DNA of 5,914 nt from Sedimentisphaerales bacterium (lineage in GTDB: Bacteria > Planctomycetota > Phycisphaerae > Sedimentisphaerales > SG8-4). Below, in pieces: positions 5,155 through 5,914 of this stretch. The notes beneath the pieces are model-generated. The model was given only the letters and a program-made list of their open reading frames with translations, searched no databases and was not told the origin of the DNA. Both the position numbers and the translations under genes were made by a program. The stretch covers positions 1 to 5,914 of the forward strand of contig JAFGCA010000168.1 of NCBI GenBank assembly GCA_016932895.1, given 5' to 3'. The stretch's first letter is position 1; each line of letters opens with the position of its first letter.

Positions 5155-5159
5155 TTGTT

Positions 5160-5914
5160 TCATGCGAACGCCGGTTCCAATTCCAGCGCTTCGTAAACAA
5201 CACGTTGTTCTTCGATCGTCGATACACCAACCTGGTCGAAAAAGTCAGCCTGACCGAGCTCACCGGCCCTGTAGGCGCGTGTTGCCTCGACCCGGGCCGG
5301 ATCCGTCTCGAAACGAATCGGAGGGACGAGCGGCATCGCGCGCTGGGTTCGCATCTCGAACATTGTGCTGACCAGGGGCGGCATACAGACCAACCATGGC
5401 GCGTACAGCCAGCCGTTGATCTCGGCGCATAGGCACAGGTCATAGACGACATCCTGGCCGTATAGGCGTAGGCTGTGGTTGCTGGCCAGGAGCAACAAGG
5501 ATCCGGTGCCACAGCACGGATCGCAGACAGTCTTGAGCCGCGCGTCTTCCTCACCGAGGAACAGCATCTGGGCCATCATCTTGCCGACGTTCATCGGCGT
5601 GCTAAAGAAGCCGCTCGACTTGGCCCACCTGGCGCCTTTCTGCTTCATCCAGCGAGGCCCGCCCTGCAGCAGCCAGGCCGACCAGTCGGCCGGCACAGCC
5701 AACAGGTAGGCGAGATTGAACTCGGTGTACCATTTGTCGCGTACGTCCTCGGGAATGCGCTCGACGTCCTCCTCGAGGCCGCGGCGGCCAAAACCGTGCA
5801 GCAGCCAGCGGACGAAGGCCAGCCAGGCGTCGTCGTACCAGTAGCCCTTGTAGACGTACGGATCGAGCACGCGCTTGATGTGCCGGCCCGGCGTCTCTTT
5901 CATCTGTTCTGGGT
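5160..5914 (-). CDS. N6-adenine DNA methylase-like protein without visible catalytic motif (5' end uncertain)
   Basis: From ATG 5903 the protein has 247 residues, but the frame is open to the right edge and no ribosome site precedes that ATG, so the gene probably begins outside the window. GFFSTPMNVGKMMAQML (98-114) corresponds to the segment preceding the SAM site in type I HsdM-like adenine methylases. VCDPCCGTGSLLLLAS (126-141) is motif I, which binds S-adenosylmethionine, and LYGQD (147-151) fits the following acidic-strand position. The expected NPP[YF] catalytic motif is not found in the remaining 96 residues; only CMPPL (173-177) and LVPPI (192-196) contain PP. Typical HsdM proteins are about twice this length. 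It may be a non-catalytic SAM-binding relative, or a shortened enzyme with a diverged motif. The N-terminal part (1-90) is rich in Trp and Tyr and unassigned. Confidence 0.8.
   Translation of the reverse strand, partial: PEQMKETPGRHIKRVLDPYVYKGYWYDDAWLAFVRWLLHGFGRRGLEEDVERIPEDVRDKWYTEFNLAYLLAVPADWSAWLLQGGPRWMKQKGARWAKSSGFFSTPMNVGKMMAQMLFLGEEDARLKTVCDPCCGTGSLLLLASNHSLRLYGQDVVYDLCLCAEINGWLYAPWLVCMPPLVSTMFEMRTQRAMPLVPPIRFETDPARVEATRAYRAGELGQADFFDQVGVSTIEEQRVVYEALELEPAFA

Noticed and set aside
5113..5163. Upstream starts (5163, 5136) for the 274-residue protein
   Set aside because: These would put the promoter and the AAGGAGG site inside the coding region; 5112 has ideal spacing.

Overview
This window is a one-directional, accessory-type bacterial gene block. 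All ten genes I can support read on the minus strand, so they run from the right edge to the left. The genes are tightly packed: there is one ATGA overlap, one 1-nt gap, one 68-nt overlap, and mostly short gaps led by AGGAGG-type ribosome binding sites. No tRNA, rRNA, CRISPR array, transposase, integrase or recognisable housekeeping gene is visible. GC is moderately high, promoters are sigma70-like and Shine-Dalgarno sites are strong, so the host is bacterial; the phylum cannot be read from the sequence. A DUF3102 protein, a stand-alone N6-adenine methylase-like protein, several small Cys4 proteins and many short unknown genes point to a plasmid, integrative element or phage rather than core chromosome (inference).

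Layout from right to left. (1) 5160-5914: an adenine DNA methylase-like protein with motif I but no visible NPP[YF] catalytic motif; its 5' end is probably outside the window. (2) An extended -10 promoter at 5146-5154. It starts a run of seven or eight closely spaced genes: a possible OB-fold protein with a proline/glutamate linker (4288-5112), a Cys4 zinc-binding protein translationally coupled to it (3782-4291), a long coiled-coil protein (2674-3747), a 59-residue protein (2438-2617), a small membrane protein with a ribbon-helix-helix-like tail (2085-2423), an 86-residue unknown (1823-2083), and two tandem paralogous Cys4 proteins (1407-1802 and 1208-1474) that overlap each other out of frame.

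(3) 974-1207 is the only sizeable non-coding stretch. It holds a good minus-strand promoter (1160-1189) and a leader of about 180 nt rich in inverted repeats. The leader includes a 10-bp GC hairpin and a candidate anti-Shine-Dalgarno. (4) 1-973: the leader feeds a DUF3102 protein with its own Cys4 cluster and a proline-rich linker. Its 3' end is cut by the left edge, so there is no stop codon in the window.

How the genes work together can only be inferred. DNA-facing folds (methylase-like, OB-like, RHH-like, DUF3102) and four Cys4 clusters suggest DNA maintenance, replication or regulation of a mobile element. The strongest observations are the tandem Cys4 paralogues with an overprinted junction, the membrane-anchored RHH-like protein, the structured leader before the DUF3102 gene, and the methylase-like protein without a visible catalytic motif.
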